A stretch of 64,000 nt of DNA from Rehmannia glutinosa. Lineage: Eukaryota; Streptophyta; Magnoliopsida; Lamiales; Orobanchaceae. Both the position numbers and the translations under genes were made by a program. A model generated the notes under the pieces. The model had not been told where the DNA came from and did not search any database. It saw nothing but the letters and a program-made list of their open reading frames with translations. Location of the stretch: assembly GCA_016081115.2 (NCBI GenBank), contig CM071928.1, positions 84,144,477 to 84,208,476 of the forward strand, given 5' to 3'. Below, piece by piece: positions 25,302 through 38,610 of this stretch; the stretch's first letter is position 1, and every line of letters begins with the position of its first letter.

Positions 25302-27112
25302 CAAATTCATTCAAGTAATTAATGAAGTAGATAACGTTGGTATTTGTTACTGTTGCTTATGTACTCTCTGATACAAAGTCCACTTATATGCTTGTAATTG
25401 TAATGTATGGTTGGAAAATTCTCCAAGTCAAATTTTATATGGATGTAATTGAATTGAAATATTTAAAAATATGGTTAAAAAAGACTACATGATAATTTCT
25501 AAAGAGTTTAGATTATGAAAACACTAGCAATTAACGATTTATATTTTTAAAGAAAATCAACAAAGTACAATTGTAACCTCCTTTCAAATATAGTAAATTA
25601 GTAATACTTGTATTAGGGACATAATAGACATATCAAATATTAGCAAAAGTGTTCAAACTTTCAATTGTAAGCTCGTTTGGCTTATAAATAAGACCCTCTT
25701 TCGCTAATTAATCAATGTGAGACAATTAAAAATGACATATCTTTAATTTGATCTATGAGAGTGTAATATAAGAATCTGAACAAATCGATTTTAATTGGTC
25801 CATCAAATGAGTTGACTAACTAGATCGACGAGCTTCATTTTTTTAAAAAATATTGGATTATTTGATTAATTAGTGATTAGAATAAGTCCGGTTGTAGCTA
25901 TTAATCAATTGGAAATTTATGAAAGATCGATGCAATTTTCAAAATCAAATTTGGTTACTCAATATTTAAGGTAACCTACTTTAAAAAAATAAATCCAAAC
26001 GCACACATTTTAGCTTTAGCGCACATAACATAGAAAGTTGATGGAAAGCATAAAAATACATAAATTGAAACGAAGATATTACACCTTAATTTCAATCAAG
26101 ATTATCCAATTTCCAGGTTTCTAGTGTTGGAAAATGAATTTTCAAACTTTACCTTTTCGTGTGATAATTGAGAATATGTTTGGTTTGTTGTCCAATTTCT
26201 GTTTAGAAATGAAAATATATTTGGTTATAGTATTTTGACATAGATTTGCGTGATTGTAGTGTATTTTTGACATCATTTTGCGTGATTGTAGTGTATTTTC
26301 ACATAGATTTACGTGATTTTGATGAAAACTTGTTTGGTTGTATTTTCAAAAGAATATTTCCATAAAAAATGAAAACCAAAATGACTTTATTTCTATTGAG
26401 AATTTCTTAAACAAACATAAATTCATTTTTCTCGTAATAGTTGGAAATTGGAAAATTGGATTTGGAAACAATTCCATACTGAACCAATGTTTTTTAGTCA
26501 TTTTGGTATAACAAAAGATATTCATACCCTTTATGTTTGTTTGATATTTGGTCTATTTATCTTTCTCTTTAACTTATTTATCTCTCTATATCCTCTTACT
26601 CCCTCTTTCAATTTTTTTAAAAAATTAAAAAAATATTGATGACAAAATCCGTTTACGTATCTCGAAAATGGTATTAAACTCTTTCAATATTTCATTTATT
26701 AGACGGAAATTTGTATTGATATTAAACTTCTCCCATCAATTTTACGATGAAGAAAAAAAGAAAATGCATAAGTTTGACCACGTAACTCGCCATCGAGTTA
26801 CGTGTAACTCGATATCGAAAGTTCTCGTAGCTACAATGTCGAAGTTACCGAGCTACGATTAATCGAAGTTACGAGCCACGCACCCCGAGCTACATTGTCT
26901 TGGTTTAATTAAATTGACTTAAAGGCTAATTAATTTTTTTATAGTTAAATAATTAAAAACATGTGTTTAAAAAATAATTAAAAATATTTTGATATCATGG
27001 GAAGTAAAAACTTAGGCATTCTTTTTATTTTTTAGGAGTAGTAATAGAATCGTGAACGGGACGGAATTTGGTGGGGTGAGTGAGCACAACAGAGTCTTCC
27101 TTTAGGGGTGAT
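25302..27112. other. Intergenic AT-rich spacer
   Basis: No gene is seen. It holds a small tandem cluster near 26230-26320 (repeats of GATTGTAGTGTATTTT with GCGTGATT) and a hairpin-rich patch at 26781-26885 built from GTAACTCG/CGAGTTAC. Confidence 0.5.
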
Positions 27113-27817
27113 CAAACATTTTGGAAAACCACCCGACCGCACCAAACCGCACTGCTTCATAATAATTTATGATCAAAACCGCGATTTAAAATATTAGATA
27201 GAAACCGCACAAGCATTATTGGTGCGGTTATGGTTTTGGATTTTGAAAAACCGCCAAAACCGCACCGCACCGCACCTCTATAATTTAGAGTAAAATAAAA
27301 TATTGTTCTTTAGTCTTGTGTTAAATAGTTAGACAATAAATATATTAAAAACTAATTTATGAATGATATAATTAGATTCACATTTTGTATATAAAATTAT
27401 AACGCATTTTACATTTTTTCATGTCGTTAGTCGTTACAATGCACCATGTTTTGCATTAAAATAGAACAACATTACATTGCATTATATATTGAATGTAATA
27501 GAAATAAAAGATATTGCAATGTACATTTTATTCACAAAAATACACATTGTTTAAAAAAATCACTTTTCAATTATAATATTTTTCTTTGGTTTTTTTCTTT
27601 AAAAGGTCATAACAAAATTATATTAATTTATCAATTATATAATATTTTTGTTAATTAAAACCGCAAAACCGCCCGCACCGCCACACCGCTTCAAACCGCA
27701 CCTTCAATTTTACTTCATAAAACCGCGATTTGAAAATTTTATTTAACCGAACCGCATATAGCAATTCGGTTTGAAATTTACTCAAAAAACCGCAAAACCG
27801 CACCGCTTTCACCCCTA
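27113..27817. mobile_element. hAT-like non-autonomous element rich in AACCGCACCG
   Basis: The ends TAGGGGTGA and TTCACCCCTA are inverted. The subterminal regions carry many AACCGCACC / GGTGCGGTT motifs in both orientations, typical of hAT-like MITEs of plants. The middle is AT-rich and non-coding. The 8-bp flanks match only partly, so the insertion is old. It lies about 250 bp upstream of the ASG2-like start codon. Confidence 0.6.
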
Positions 27818-27952
27818 CTTACCGTTGTCTACACGTGTCTGAAAACTACCAATTTTTTTTTTTATTTATTCAATTTTATATTTATATAATAATATTATAC
27901 ATATATTTTGTTGATTTAGACGTAGAATAGATACACGTAGAAAAAGCTTGTC

Positions 27953-27953
<1 letters not shown>

Positions 27954-27981
<28 letters not shown>
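27954..27981. repeat. GA microsatellite in the probable 5' UTR of the ASG2-like gene
   Basis: A GAGAGA tract about 90 bp upstream of the ATG at 28071. GA-rich 5' leaders are common in plants. Confidence 0.8.
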
Positions 27982-27983
<2 letters not shown>

Positions 27984-28070
27984 GCTTCGTGAAATCGGGA
28001 AACTCCGAAAGGGTAACTGACGAACGATAGAGCTGATATTTCCGACGATCTTGGCCGCGGTTTGTTCGAG

Positions 28071-30484
28071 ATGGACTACTCCATCTGCTTTCACGACGGC
28101 AACATCACCGACTTGATAAACAGTCGCACTCTTCATGCCCGTCATGTCCGTGTATTTTCTTCTTCTATTGGTTTTATTCCTTGCTTTTGTTGATTTTTAT
28201 TTATCCTGGTATATTGCCGTGTCTCGCTCATCGATTTGTTCCGAATTTTTTATTCGTTTTCAGTGTGGTTTGGTTTTGTTCATGCTGCCTTGGTTGTGTT
28301 TTAGTAGGATTTTGGAGTTCTCGGTACAGTTGTGAGTGATGATTAATTGGCTATATATTTGTGTGTGTATAGTGTGGGGTTTTGTCTGATAATGTCTGTT
28401 GTGCTTGAATCGTTGAGGTACGGAATGGGAGAAGAAGTATTTATGAAAGTATTAGAATATCTTGCTTCAAGTTGCTTAGTAATAAAACCAGAGAATGAAA
28501 ATGGTACTCAACTATAATTTAAAATGTCCCTTGACGAGTACCAAAATCGCACACCATGAAATCATGAATTCTCGTCCAATCAATACAGGCAAAACAACAT
28601 TTGGAGGTGGAGGTTGCCCGGTAATAAAGAATAATCGAGAGAGACTATAGGGCGCTGGAAAGTGAAGTACATCGGAATTAAACATACCTCAATTCAATCC
28701 CTATTACAGTTCATAAGATATGAGGTAGCAGACTGGAAGAAGGATTCTATTTTGTGATTGGAAAGGAAATCAGATTGGGATGGATTCCCTTACCCAAATA
28801 GAGTTGGTTTACATTTCAAACTTTAACCGTCCGAGCTTTTCCTACAACTGATACATAAAGTTGGATTGAGCTCTACTGAAAGAGCTTTCCTGTCTACCTC
28901 AGAGAGGTGACCTGGTTAATAGTAAACTGTCCAGGCCCTCCTTACCAACCAGGTTAGTCATGTGACATTGCCTGAAGCAGCTCAGGTTAGATACCAACCT
29001 CTGGTACAGGCCCGATAAGCACTAAAGTCCAACCTTTCTAAGATTCTGCCCGATGAGTACTAAGGCCCAACTTTTTTATCAGGAAGGACTTCGTCTACTA
29101 CATCCAACTTAAAAATTAACATGTGGAATGGCACAAGAACAATGTCTGCCTTGGGCAACTGGACATGGGGATTTGCAGATTATTTTCTCAAATAGTTAGA
29201 AAGCATGTCATTTGAAATTTTGAAAAGGTGCCAATTTGATGGGGCTTGCATAAGGGATGAGGACCTTTGCATTGATGTTTTGCAAATACCAGTGTAGATA
29301 AACTTCTCTGTGGGACAATGATGATTATTTAATATCCTACTTTTGTATTCTTGGGCTAAGATTTTAGTGCACTCACTTCTCTGTCATTTCATTTGCAGGA
29401 TTTTAATTCCGATGTGCAAATGCACTCCTCACTCATACGAAGGCTCTCTATGGAAAGAGAACTTGAGGTGACAATATTTTTATTATCCTTATACTTTGGC
29501 AATTTTGTTCTCTTTACTTTATTTTTGCCTAAATATTTCGTTCGTGGGGAGAAGTTACTAATGTTTGTAGTTTCTGGCACATTGAATTGTAGAAAAGAAG
29601 GGTTTGGTGTACCGTGTATGTAAACTTCAAATCCCTTGCTTCAAATCATGACCCTTACTTCCTCTACCTGGTCCTCCTGTCTTCAGATGGTTAATGACTT
29701 ACCATCATCTAAGCTTATCTTAGAAGTGTCTGGTCCATGCCAATGCCTTCATTATTTCTGAGATGCCAGTTATGCTTTGAAACGACAAAAAGCACTGTAC
29801 TTGAAAAGAACTAGCTCAAACTTGCTCTTAAGCATTTGCTTCGGAAATGATATGTTCATTTTCATCTTTTGTTGTTCCATCTTCTCGAAGGTATAACAAG
29901 TCAGCATCATGACCGTTGTGTTTTGCACCTATGTCAGAATTTGATTAAGAATACGATAAAAAGCTGAAACTGTTGTGTCAATCATTACTTATTTTACTTT
30001 AGACATCTATTTTAAGATATGGAATTCATTATTTTTAAGCTTGACCTCTCTCACATTTTTTCTCCTAATTCAGCTTTGTTCTTAGCAATGTGGAGCATTT
30101 TTAATAGACCGTGCAATCACCAGTGACTCCTTGGATTGATTAGATACTTGATTAGCCACCAATATCCTTTTATTTTCTGTATTTGAATCTGTCTGCACCT
30201 ATCAACCATTGGCTATAAATAAGCTTCAGCACTCAATGCATATTAGCCACGAAGGATGCTGTTACCATTTTGTTCCAGCAAACTTACATTTTTCATCGCT
30301 TCTTTCATCTAGAGATTGAAACTGGATTTAGGTTCAGCCTTAATATAGTAGATTTTTTCTATCTTCGAGGATTGGGCTCCCACTTGTGAATTGTATCTGC
30401 TGGCATATCTGATTGTGATGACTGTTTTACAGTTGTCCCTTAGATTTAATTTTCATAGTAAATTACAGTTTCTTGCAATGTAAA

Positions 30485-30518
<34 letters not shown>

Positions 30519-33500
30519 ACATGCTGTACAGTATACTTGCTTATAACTATCAAATTTCTATGGGCATTCAGCAATTTATGTTTTTGGCAAACAGTTCGAG
30601 GATTAAATATTTTGTTCTATGGATTATATTGATGTTGTTCTATATGTTAGCTCACTTCATTTAAGAACTCGATGCTTTCATATAACTCAATCTGACAGGC
30701 TTGATTGCTGATGATGGTTTGATATTAGCCACTATAGCTACTTATTTACGCTGTTAAATGTCAGTGTGTGTGGTTGCTGCATTTTTGGAGTTTGTTCATC
30801 TCTATGATATAGTTCCATACATTTATGTAAATTGGTTGATATATATTTTTGTTTTGTGCTTTTTTATTTGACAGGGGCACCGTGGATGTGTAAATGCTAT
30901 AGCTTGAATTCACAGGGCTCAATGCTGATATCAGGATCTGATGATACACAAGTATGATGCTACCATTTAAGTGTATTATTTATGATCTTAACCTTATATT
31001 TGTATTCTTTTGGATATGTGAGGTATTACACTGGTTGCTTAGCGCAGTATTGAGGATTTCAAGCTCTTCTGTGAGTGAGGAACATGTTTGAGCAGAAATG
31101 AGAATGGAGGTTGGAAAAAGGCAAAAAGGAAAGAAATGCATGAAACTACTGAGAGCTAAAATTTACCCCACGTAGTTCGTCAAAATTCAAATATTGAAGA
31201 AACATTGACATGATGGAAAATTGTTGTGGCCAAGTATTTTGGGTAGAGCTTTAAGCAGTGATATATTTTCTGACATAACAAAGACAGTTATTCCACACAT
31301 GCTTAGGAGTTTAGCAACATGTGAGATTGTCGCACTGCGAAAATGTTGCATTTTGGCCCTAGTTTGGCTTCTTTTTTCTTCTTCTGTAACTTGAAGATAT
31401 TCATCTAACTATGCATATGGTATATATGAAGGTTGAAGATACTAGTATCTTGGTGACATACTTTTATCTTGGTGTCGTCAACTACGCGATGCTTCAAATT
31501 CATATTTACTTGATTTTCATGATCTATATTTTCTAAATGCAAGCCCAAAAGCTGTGTGTCTCAAATTATATCTTGTGTTTCTAGGCAGCCATAATTTGAC
31601 ATCGACGTTATCACTTACACAGTTTTGTATGACAGTAATTTTTCCTTCATTCCATGTGTAAAATTCCACTAACACCTGTTTTGTTGATAAACTGGCACTA
31701 TCCATTATCCAATATGAGAATCATCGTATTTGCTGCAGATTAATGTTTGGTCCTACTCAAGCCGAAAACTTATGCACTCCATTGAGACTGGCCATTCTGC
31801 CAATATATTCTGTACAAAATTCATTCCTGAAACTTCAGATGAATTAGTTGTTTCTGGGGCTGCTGATGCTGAGGTAATGTTTTTATGGTGGATTATACAC
31901 TTATACACTACCTGCGCTGAAACTAAGTGGTTCTTGTTTCGTTTAGTTGAGATAATGACGTAATGTACGTCAATGCAGGTCCGACTCTTTAATTTATCCC
32001 GTTTAAGGAGGAGCGGACAGGAAGAGAGTGGTATCAGCCCATCGGCAATTTTCCAGTGTCACACAAGGAGGGTCAAAAAATTAGCTGTAACCTCTGCCTC
32101 TTGAAAAGTGATTAGACGTTGACAATGTGGCTGCTGCTGTAAATCTATGTTTCTTGTTTTAGGTCGAAGTTGGAAACCCTAATGTCGTGTGGAGTGCTAG
32201 TGAAGATGGCACACTAAGGCAGCATGATTTTCGTGAGGGTGCTTCTTGTCCTCCTGCTGGGTCCTCTCATCAAGAATGCCGTAATATCCTTGTCAGTTCT
32301 AAGTCCTTGTATATTGCTTTATTTCCATCCTCTACAATGATTTTTCTTCCTAAATCTTATGTCCTCTTTTCTTGAGTAACTTTGGGGAAAGAAATAGTGT
32401 GCTCGTGGTTTAATGGATTGAGTTATGCATGGTTGAAATCTGTTGAATCTGATATGTTTTTAAGTCACTAAAAGCTAAACTTAGTATGGTTTTGAGGTCA
32501 ATTTTCTTTGCAACATTCCTAACATCCCACCATCAAAGGTTTATTTAGTGCTACTATAAAGATTTTTTTTTGAAGGAAAACTCATAGTGCTGAAAGCAAA
32601 GCTAGTGTTGTCTCCAAATTTATGGCTGTTAGGCAATCGTGGCCACCATCTGTCATTACCTGTCAGCGATTTTTCTTTCGATTGGAATGTCAACTATAAA
32701 TTGTTGGTAGTGGGTTTTGGATTTGTATTCTTAGTAATATGAATTTGCTTTTCTTCAATCTTGTGTTAAAAATGGGGCCATGTGGACACTTTGATTGCAG
32801 CTTGATTTACGTTGTGGAGCTAAAAGATCGTTAGCAGAACCTCCTAAGCAGTCCCTTGCTCTGAAGTCTTGTGATATCAGTTCTACTAGGCCTCATTTAC
32901 TTCTTGTTGGTGGCAGGTACCTTAATATTAATTCACTTGTATTCCTGTTATTTATGGTGTGTCCCCTAATCACTATGTATAATGCTCGCAGTGATACATT
33001 TGCTCGTCTGTATGATAGACGAATGCTGCCGCCACTATCTTCTAGTCAGAAAAAGTTGCCACCACCTCCTTGTGTGAACTTCTTTTGCCCAATGCATCTC
33101 TCTGACCTTGTTAGTCCATGTTTTGTCCACTTATTGAACGCGTTCTATTTGATGCACCGTGCTTGCTCCAATCTTCTTAACTTTTTTAATTTCTTGAAAT
33201 GGTGTTTAATTCTACTTTTTTACGCTGTAATTTATGTTGTAATTACTGCTTTCCATCTGCCAATAGGTGCGTGATAATTTTAAGCTAAAGTTAGCTTCAA
33301 GTGTTTTTCTATGAAAACTCATTATGCTATGTTGGGGCCTAGGTTTTATATGAATGGTACAATGTTAAGAGGAAAAGATTTAAAATATATTCCATCTCGT
33401 TTTCTTTCTGGACAAAAGGTGTTAAGTCTTTTAGAAACAGAATCAAATATATATTGATATATACATCGATGACGGTTTCTATAGTTATTTTTCGTACATA

Positions 33501-34411
33501 AATGTCATGTTTTCCTGCAAAATCGAATGGGTGGAAAATATATTCTTCACCATTTTCCTCACTACAATCCAACCCACTTGAACCCTCTTGTTGGTTAGAA
33601 AGTTTACGAAGAACCTTCAATGGATTTTGCTGCCTCTTTGGGCTTGTTGGTCATCTTTTCATTTTTGAAACATCAAACTACTTTTCATCTTATGTTGTTT
33701 CTCTCCAAAGAGTTATTGTCAATGTTGTCAAATGTAGACTTGTATCCTGGTTAAAGTCCCATGAAGCATGACCAATATGTGGCTGGGCAGAGAATTGAAT
33801 CTATTGAGTCCATTTTTAAGTCCTAGTAGGCTCCTTTGATGAATGTTTGTTCCTTGAGTTTTATAAATTGTGGATGTTTCCACCTTGATGTACATTTTTG
33901 TCTTTTAGTTGAATTGATCTTTACTCAAAGAAAAAAAAAAAAAATACTTCTCATCATTTGGAAAATGTCACGAAAACATTTGATATTTTCATAACCCTCT
34001 TGCAATTATTCAATTGAGGACTTCTACTCTAAAAGATTTCCTCTCAACTTTCTCATTATACAGAGGATGAGCCAAGTCAATGAGGTTCTATTTAGTGCCA
34101 TCGCATACAACCCCTCATTTAAAATAACTCAAGATTTTTATTAACATACTCCTTATTGGAGTTAGCATGACGTTTTGTGCGCCTCTATGTGTGTGTATGT
34201 CTGTAGTCTTCTTTTATGCGTGGTGTGTGTATTCTTTTGAATATGTTTTTGGTTTTGGAAGCAAAAGCTGCCTTTTGGCAATTATATGTTCCATCTTTCT
34301 TGCCAGGGTCGTTCAAGCTTGCATCTTACTCATGTCACTTTTAGTCCTAATGGAGAGGAGGTTCTACTTAGTTATAGTGGGAGCATGTGTACCTGATGGA
34401 TGTCAATCTCG
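28071..34411 (+). CDS. ASG2: ASG2/WDTC1-like WD40-TPR protein, 5' half only, two frame breaks
   Basis: This matches the plant ASG2 (ALTERED SEED GERMINATION 2)/WDTC1 family, DDB1-binding WD40-TPR proteins thought to act as CUL4 E3 ligase substrate receptors. Exons: 28071-28145, 29399-29467, 30875-30951, 31739-31873, 31979-32086, 32163-32291, 32801-32916, 32992-33109 and 34307-34411. Diagnostic segments are GHRGCVNAIA, SGSDDTQINVW, CTKFIPETSDELVVSGAADA, HTRRVKKLAVEVGNPNVVW, SASEDGTLRQHDFR, DTFARLYDRRMLPP, CVNFFCPMHLSD and LHLTHVTFSPNGEEVLLSYS. One base is missing near 30904 (GCTTGAATT for GCTTGGAATT; the exon is 77 nt instead of 78) and one near 34380 (TGGGAGCAT for TGGGGAGCAT). The TPR region and last WD40 repeats are absent from 34412 to the N gap, so the 3' half is not assembled here or has been lost. 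Confidence 0.88.
28146..29398 (+). other. First intron of the ASG2-like gene
   Basis: A 1.25 kb intron. The segment 28500-29100 is less AT-rich than its surroundings and may be an old repeat, but I cannot classify it. Confidence 0.5.
29468..30874 (+). other. Second intron of the ASG2-like gene
   Basis: A 1.4 kb intron with a (CT)n tract at about 30487-30516. No gene is seen. Confidence 0.7.
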
Positions 34412-36249
34412 GTATGTATTGGTGCTTATTTTTCACTATCAATATCCATGGACTTAAGCTGTTATGTTTTTCTTATATTTGTCCTTGTCATTGAAGTTCT
34501 AATTTTTTTAGCACATGTTGCACATCTACAGCATGAAGTTAGTTTACTTTCTTGTCTCTTTTATTTATTTAGGGTCCAGAGCTTCTTGATGTTTTATTAC
34601 AACAAATACTAATGAATGACTGTTCCTGGAGAGTGTATACATCTCTGTAATTGCCATCTAGCATCTTAGTATTTAGGGTGCTTACACATTCTTGAAGGAT
34701 TTATTGATTTGGCCTTTTGATTCAGTTGGAATACATATTGGAGGAGTGGATCTGATATTAATGTGAACATTGATAATTTATTGATCTACTTCTGGATCAA
34801 ACCCGTCTACATTTTAATTAACAGTGACGTGCCTTTCTTATTGAGGTCTATAAACCCTTGCTTTGAATGAACCACAGAATCAACTTTCTCGCTGTTGTAA
34901 ATAAACCCTTATGATCGAATGGATAATAGATATGCCTTTCTCGACTGCTCCGCTGTTGTCTATAAACTTATACACAGATTCTTGGAGATTTCAGTGATGC
35001 TGAGGAGGAAGTAAGTTTTAGGAGAGTCTTTTGATAGAGAGAATTTGGGAGAGAAGTATATGTGTTATTCATTCTACTAAGGAGGACTTCGTACAGATGT
35101 ATCTCTTCCTGTCAAAGAAGAAACGAAGAATCCCATTAAATGATATCCCAACCAAATTATGGAGTTAAATCCTACACTCACTAATATAGATGTCAATTGG
35201 GTGCGGCCAAGAAACCCGCTCAGTTTCCACCAGATTCATTGACTGCTTGTAATTTGTTATATTTTATAGTTATAGTCTTTGATCAGAAACTTGTTTATTA
35301 ACATAAATTGATAGTATGGAAACAAACGAGCAGAAGAATGAAAGGAGTAAATGACTATAAATGCTAGTGGTCTACATAACAAGGGGAGGACACTTGATTT
35401 TCATCTTGCTCCTATCACTTTCATCTTATATTGCTTCACAAACCATAACTCTCCTTATTCTCCACTCTCAGTACTTTTTGGATGTATGCCTTAATCTATG
35501 ACCTACTTCACCGGTGAAACCTCCCACTGTGGAGTTAAGGTTCAATGATAGAAATCACTTTTAAGATCAGCAAGGCCCAGCGGACCAAATTCCACCTCAT
35601 ATATGCCTGCACACTTGACCAATTTCACCGCATAGTTCAAGCACGATAAAGTACACTCACTAGCCTTCATTTTCGTCTGAAGTTCATGTATAACATAATT
35701 TGGAAACTTCTATTATATAAAAACATGCATTTTTAGTTATGCTGGTACGTGAAAATGAGCTTTGGGACTTGAATGGGAATTGCCCAGACTCAGTATGCTG
35801 CTCATTTTGGTTGAAGATCACTGCGTGGAGATATTGACATTGGAAGTTGGATATTATATTTACGAGATTTTCAATGTTAACAAAATGACTCCCAAAATGG
35901 TATATGATAACTAGGCGTGAGGCAGGCTCAGCTGAGACTGGCAGGCAGCCGCAAGGTCTTGTAGTAGAAGAAAGAGAGACATGCATTTTATTTACTTAAA
36001 AAAGTTACTAATTTGGGCTTCTTCCAAGTTTTCCTATGAATTTCATGCATTGGAGGTTAATTCATTGCCCCCACTAAGCATCTCCATTTTATCTTTATAT
36101 ACAACAAAAGGGACCTTTCACTTGATAAAGGTCTCCTTTCTCTTCCTTCGAGATCATCTTTCCATCCTTATATTTCTCTATCACTTTTTTGGATTCCAAA
36201 CAAGGCATTCCCCTCCTTTATTCTTTTTTTTTCTTTGTCTTATCCTTAT
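34412..36249. other. Sequence downstream of the last recognisable ASG2-like exon
   Basis: No exon of the expected TPR or C-terminal WD40 part could be found on the + strand. The sequence is non-coding and moderately AT-rich. It may be a long intron of the ASG2-like gene. Confidence 0.5.
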
Positions 36250-36734
36250 TACCCAACAACAAAGCTAGCATAAATCCCACTTCATTTGGAGTCAAGTTTA
36301 TACGGATCATATCGCGCCATCGTTTACGGTCATAAGCCATATTTTTATTTATTTCTAGGTATAACATGTCATGTTTAATAGCTTAACTTTCCAAGTCTTT
36401 TTAGACTATAGCACTCTTTTGATTTGTGTAGGTGATTCTGCCTTAACGTCGTACGAATTAAATGCAAGGTCTCATATAAACATGTCGAAACCCTTGTCAG
36501 CGTTCTCTAATTTCGTCTATTAGTCATCTCCCTTTGTTTTCCTAATGTGTTCATTTCTTATTCTATCTAATCTAGTGTGTCAGCATCCATCTTAGCATTC
36601 ATCTACGCTTTAACCTCATTTTTGTTAAATGTTCATATTTAGTAATAAACATTACTGCTCCATATTCTGGCATTCGCAGACATATAATACATTTTATAAG
36701 AATTTCCTTTCAATTTTAATAGCAATACGTAACT
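36250..36734 (-). pseudogene. Degenerate RTE-type LINE reverse-transcriptase 3' end
   Basis: On the minus strand, fragments such as LKLKGNSYKM (36.66-36.73 kb) align with the conserved LKLKGKFYKT-type segment near the C-terminus of plant RTE LINE reverse transcriptases. Downstream, the sequence runs to the (TTG)n-type LINE 3' terminus near 36250-36265. Stops and shifts are frequent, so it is a dead copy. It runs directly into the N gap. Confidence 0.6.
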
Positions 36735-36834
36735 NNNNNNNNNNNNNNNNNNNNNNNNNNNNNNNNNNNNNNNNNNNNNNNNNNNNNNNNNNNNNNNNNN
36801 NNNNNNNNNNNNNNNNNNNNNNNNNNNNNNNNNN
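36735..36834. other. 100-N assembly gap
   Basis: Exactly 100 N, the conventional placeholder for a gap of unknown size. Repeat sequence on its left side explains the break. Confidence 0.98.
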
Positions 36835-38610
36835 GCCCATCCGTTTTCATACTTACAGACATGCACAACACAGATCTGGTCAAATCATAATTCGGACTTG
36901 AACAAAAGTCATCTCAAACTATTCCCCTGCCAGTTAATTGTTTCTGTAGATTATGTCTTGTGACAATCTAAAGCCTTCACCAAGTAAATCATTCGGGCAG
37001 AGTTCTCATTGCTAACATCCATAAACGAAAGGTCTGGTTGCATTACAACGTATTTGAACATGCTAGTAGACAATAGGACAAATGCTACACAGGTCATAAT
37101 ATTACTTAAAAAAGGTAACTAAAATGACCCATATATCCATTAACTCCTGGCTTTGCATTGGTGAGATGGATAATCTAAAGCTTAAAGTTCTTACTATAAA
37201 TTCCAGTACGATGCGTAACTGTTGATTTTAGTTTCAGGGCCTTCATTTTTACAGCATTATTTTCGAATTGCTTTTATTTTTAGATACCCTTAGCATGCTC
37301 ACTAATCAGACTAGTTAACAAATTCAACTTTTAGGAAATTAGAAGCAGGTTATAATCAACTTTTTTATGTTACTAAGTGATCTAATAAAGGGTCCTAATC
37401 AAACTTTCTCAAAGCAACCAGATAAACTCGAACCTAATAGTCTCAACCTACAACTGCTGGCTTTATGGCGGATAGCTGAATTACATAATCAAGAGTTCTC
37501 CTTTATGAATCACGTGCGAACAATATATAAATTACTGTAAGAAATATAAGCTCCATAACCCATGTACGGCACAAACTTGGCTGTTCCATAATTGGTATTT
37601 CATGCTCATGCATTAATACTCTTAAAATGGTCCCATTGCAATACCGAATATTTCCTGGTTAAAGAAACGACTATACGGCTATGGAGTATCGGAAAATTGA
37701 AAAGAAAATAGAATGGAGTCAGATACAAGTAGCAGGAGTATACTAAAATGTTCAGGCACAACAAGGTACTTTTTGATATTTATCAAGATTAAGGTCAATA
37801 TAACAATAAAAAAAATGAGATTATGTGAAATCTTTCTGGATTATTTCTTCTAATTTTGATATTCCATTGTATCTTTATTTCTTATTTCCAACAAAAAAAT
37901 GAGTAGATCCCATAAACAATAAAATGAAATTATGAGAATCAATTAAATGAGTCGAACTCGTGACCTTATATTGTATTCACATTATTGACATATATTGTAT
38001 GATATATTTGTTATATATACATACATACATACATATAAATATGTATATATAAGATAAATGCACACACACATATTTCTACAAAAACGAATGTGCTTATATT
38101 CTACTAGTTATATGCATACATATGTCTACATATAACTATATAATTTTAAAATACATATTTACTTTCACATAAAGTATATATATTAAATTTTTTCACTCAC
38201 ACGCACACAAATATATAGAGCAAGTCAAAAGGAAACCCATCCCATTGCCTCAATGTCCTCATAACAACACGAAAGACCAAGCATAGCATTTAAGGTTGAC
38301 ATGAAAGTGACAATTATCATTTTCTCCTTCAAACTAGCACAAGCTAAATTTTACCCTCCTGCATAAGCCAGCTATCCTAAAGATACATTGTCTACCTTGC
38401 TATATTTACTATTAAAAACTCAACCATTATTTTCTTGGCTTTAGCCTCCAATGTGCAATTCAAAAATTCCCAACAACTGCAAAACAAGAAACTCCTCTAG
38501 CAGACGCAAGGAACAATACAGGAAAAACGTTATGTTTCAAAAAACAAACTCCCATTAAGACTACAAAGCAGGCAACTAATTCATAAGAACACAGCACAAA
38601 AATCACCAAC
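36835..38610. other. Sequence between gap and Rab7 exons
   Basis: AT-rich sequence with (CATA)n/(TATA) tracts around 38020-38060. The expected C-terminal Rab7 exons (NKxD and SAK motifs, C-terminal cysteines) were not found on the minus strand. Confidence 0.5.

Noticed and set aside
34573..34650. Possible further ASG2-like exon (GPELLDVLLQQILMND)
   Set aside because: It has an AG acceptor and a short open frame but no match to the expected family sequence, and no donor of the right phase was found.
36629..36901. Open frames spanning the gap
   Set aside because: They contain 34 undefined residues from the Ns. The left part is LINE relic.
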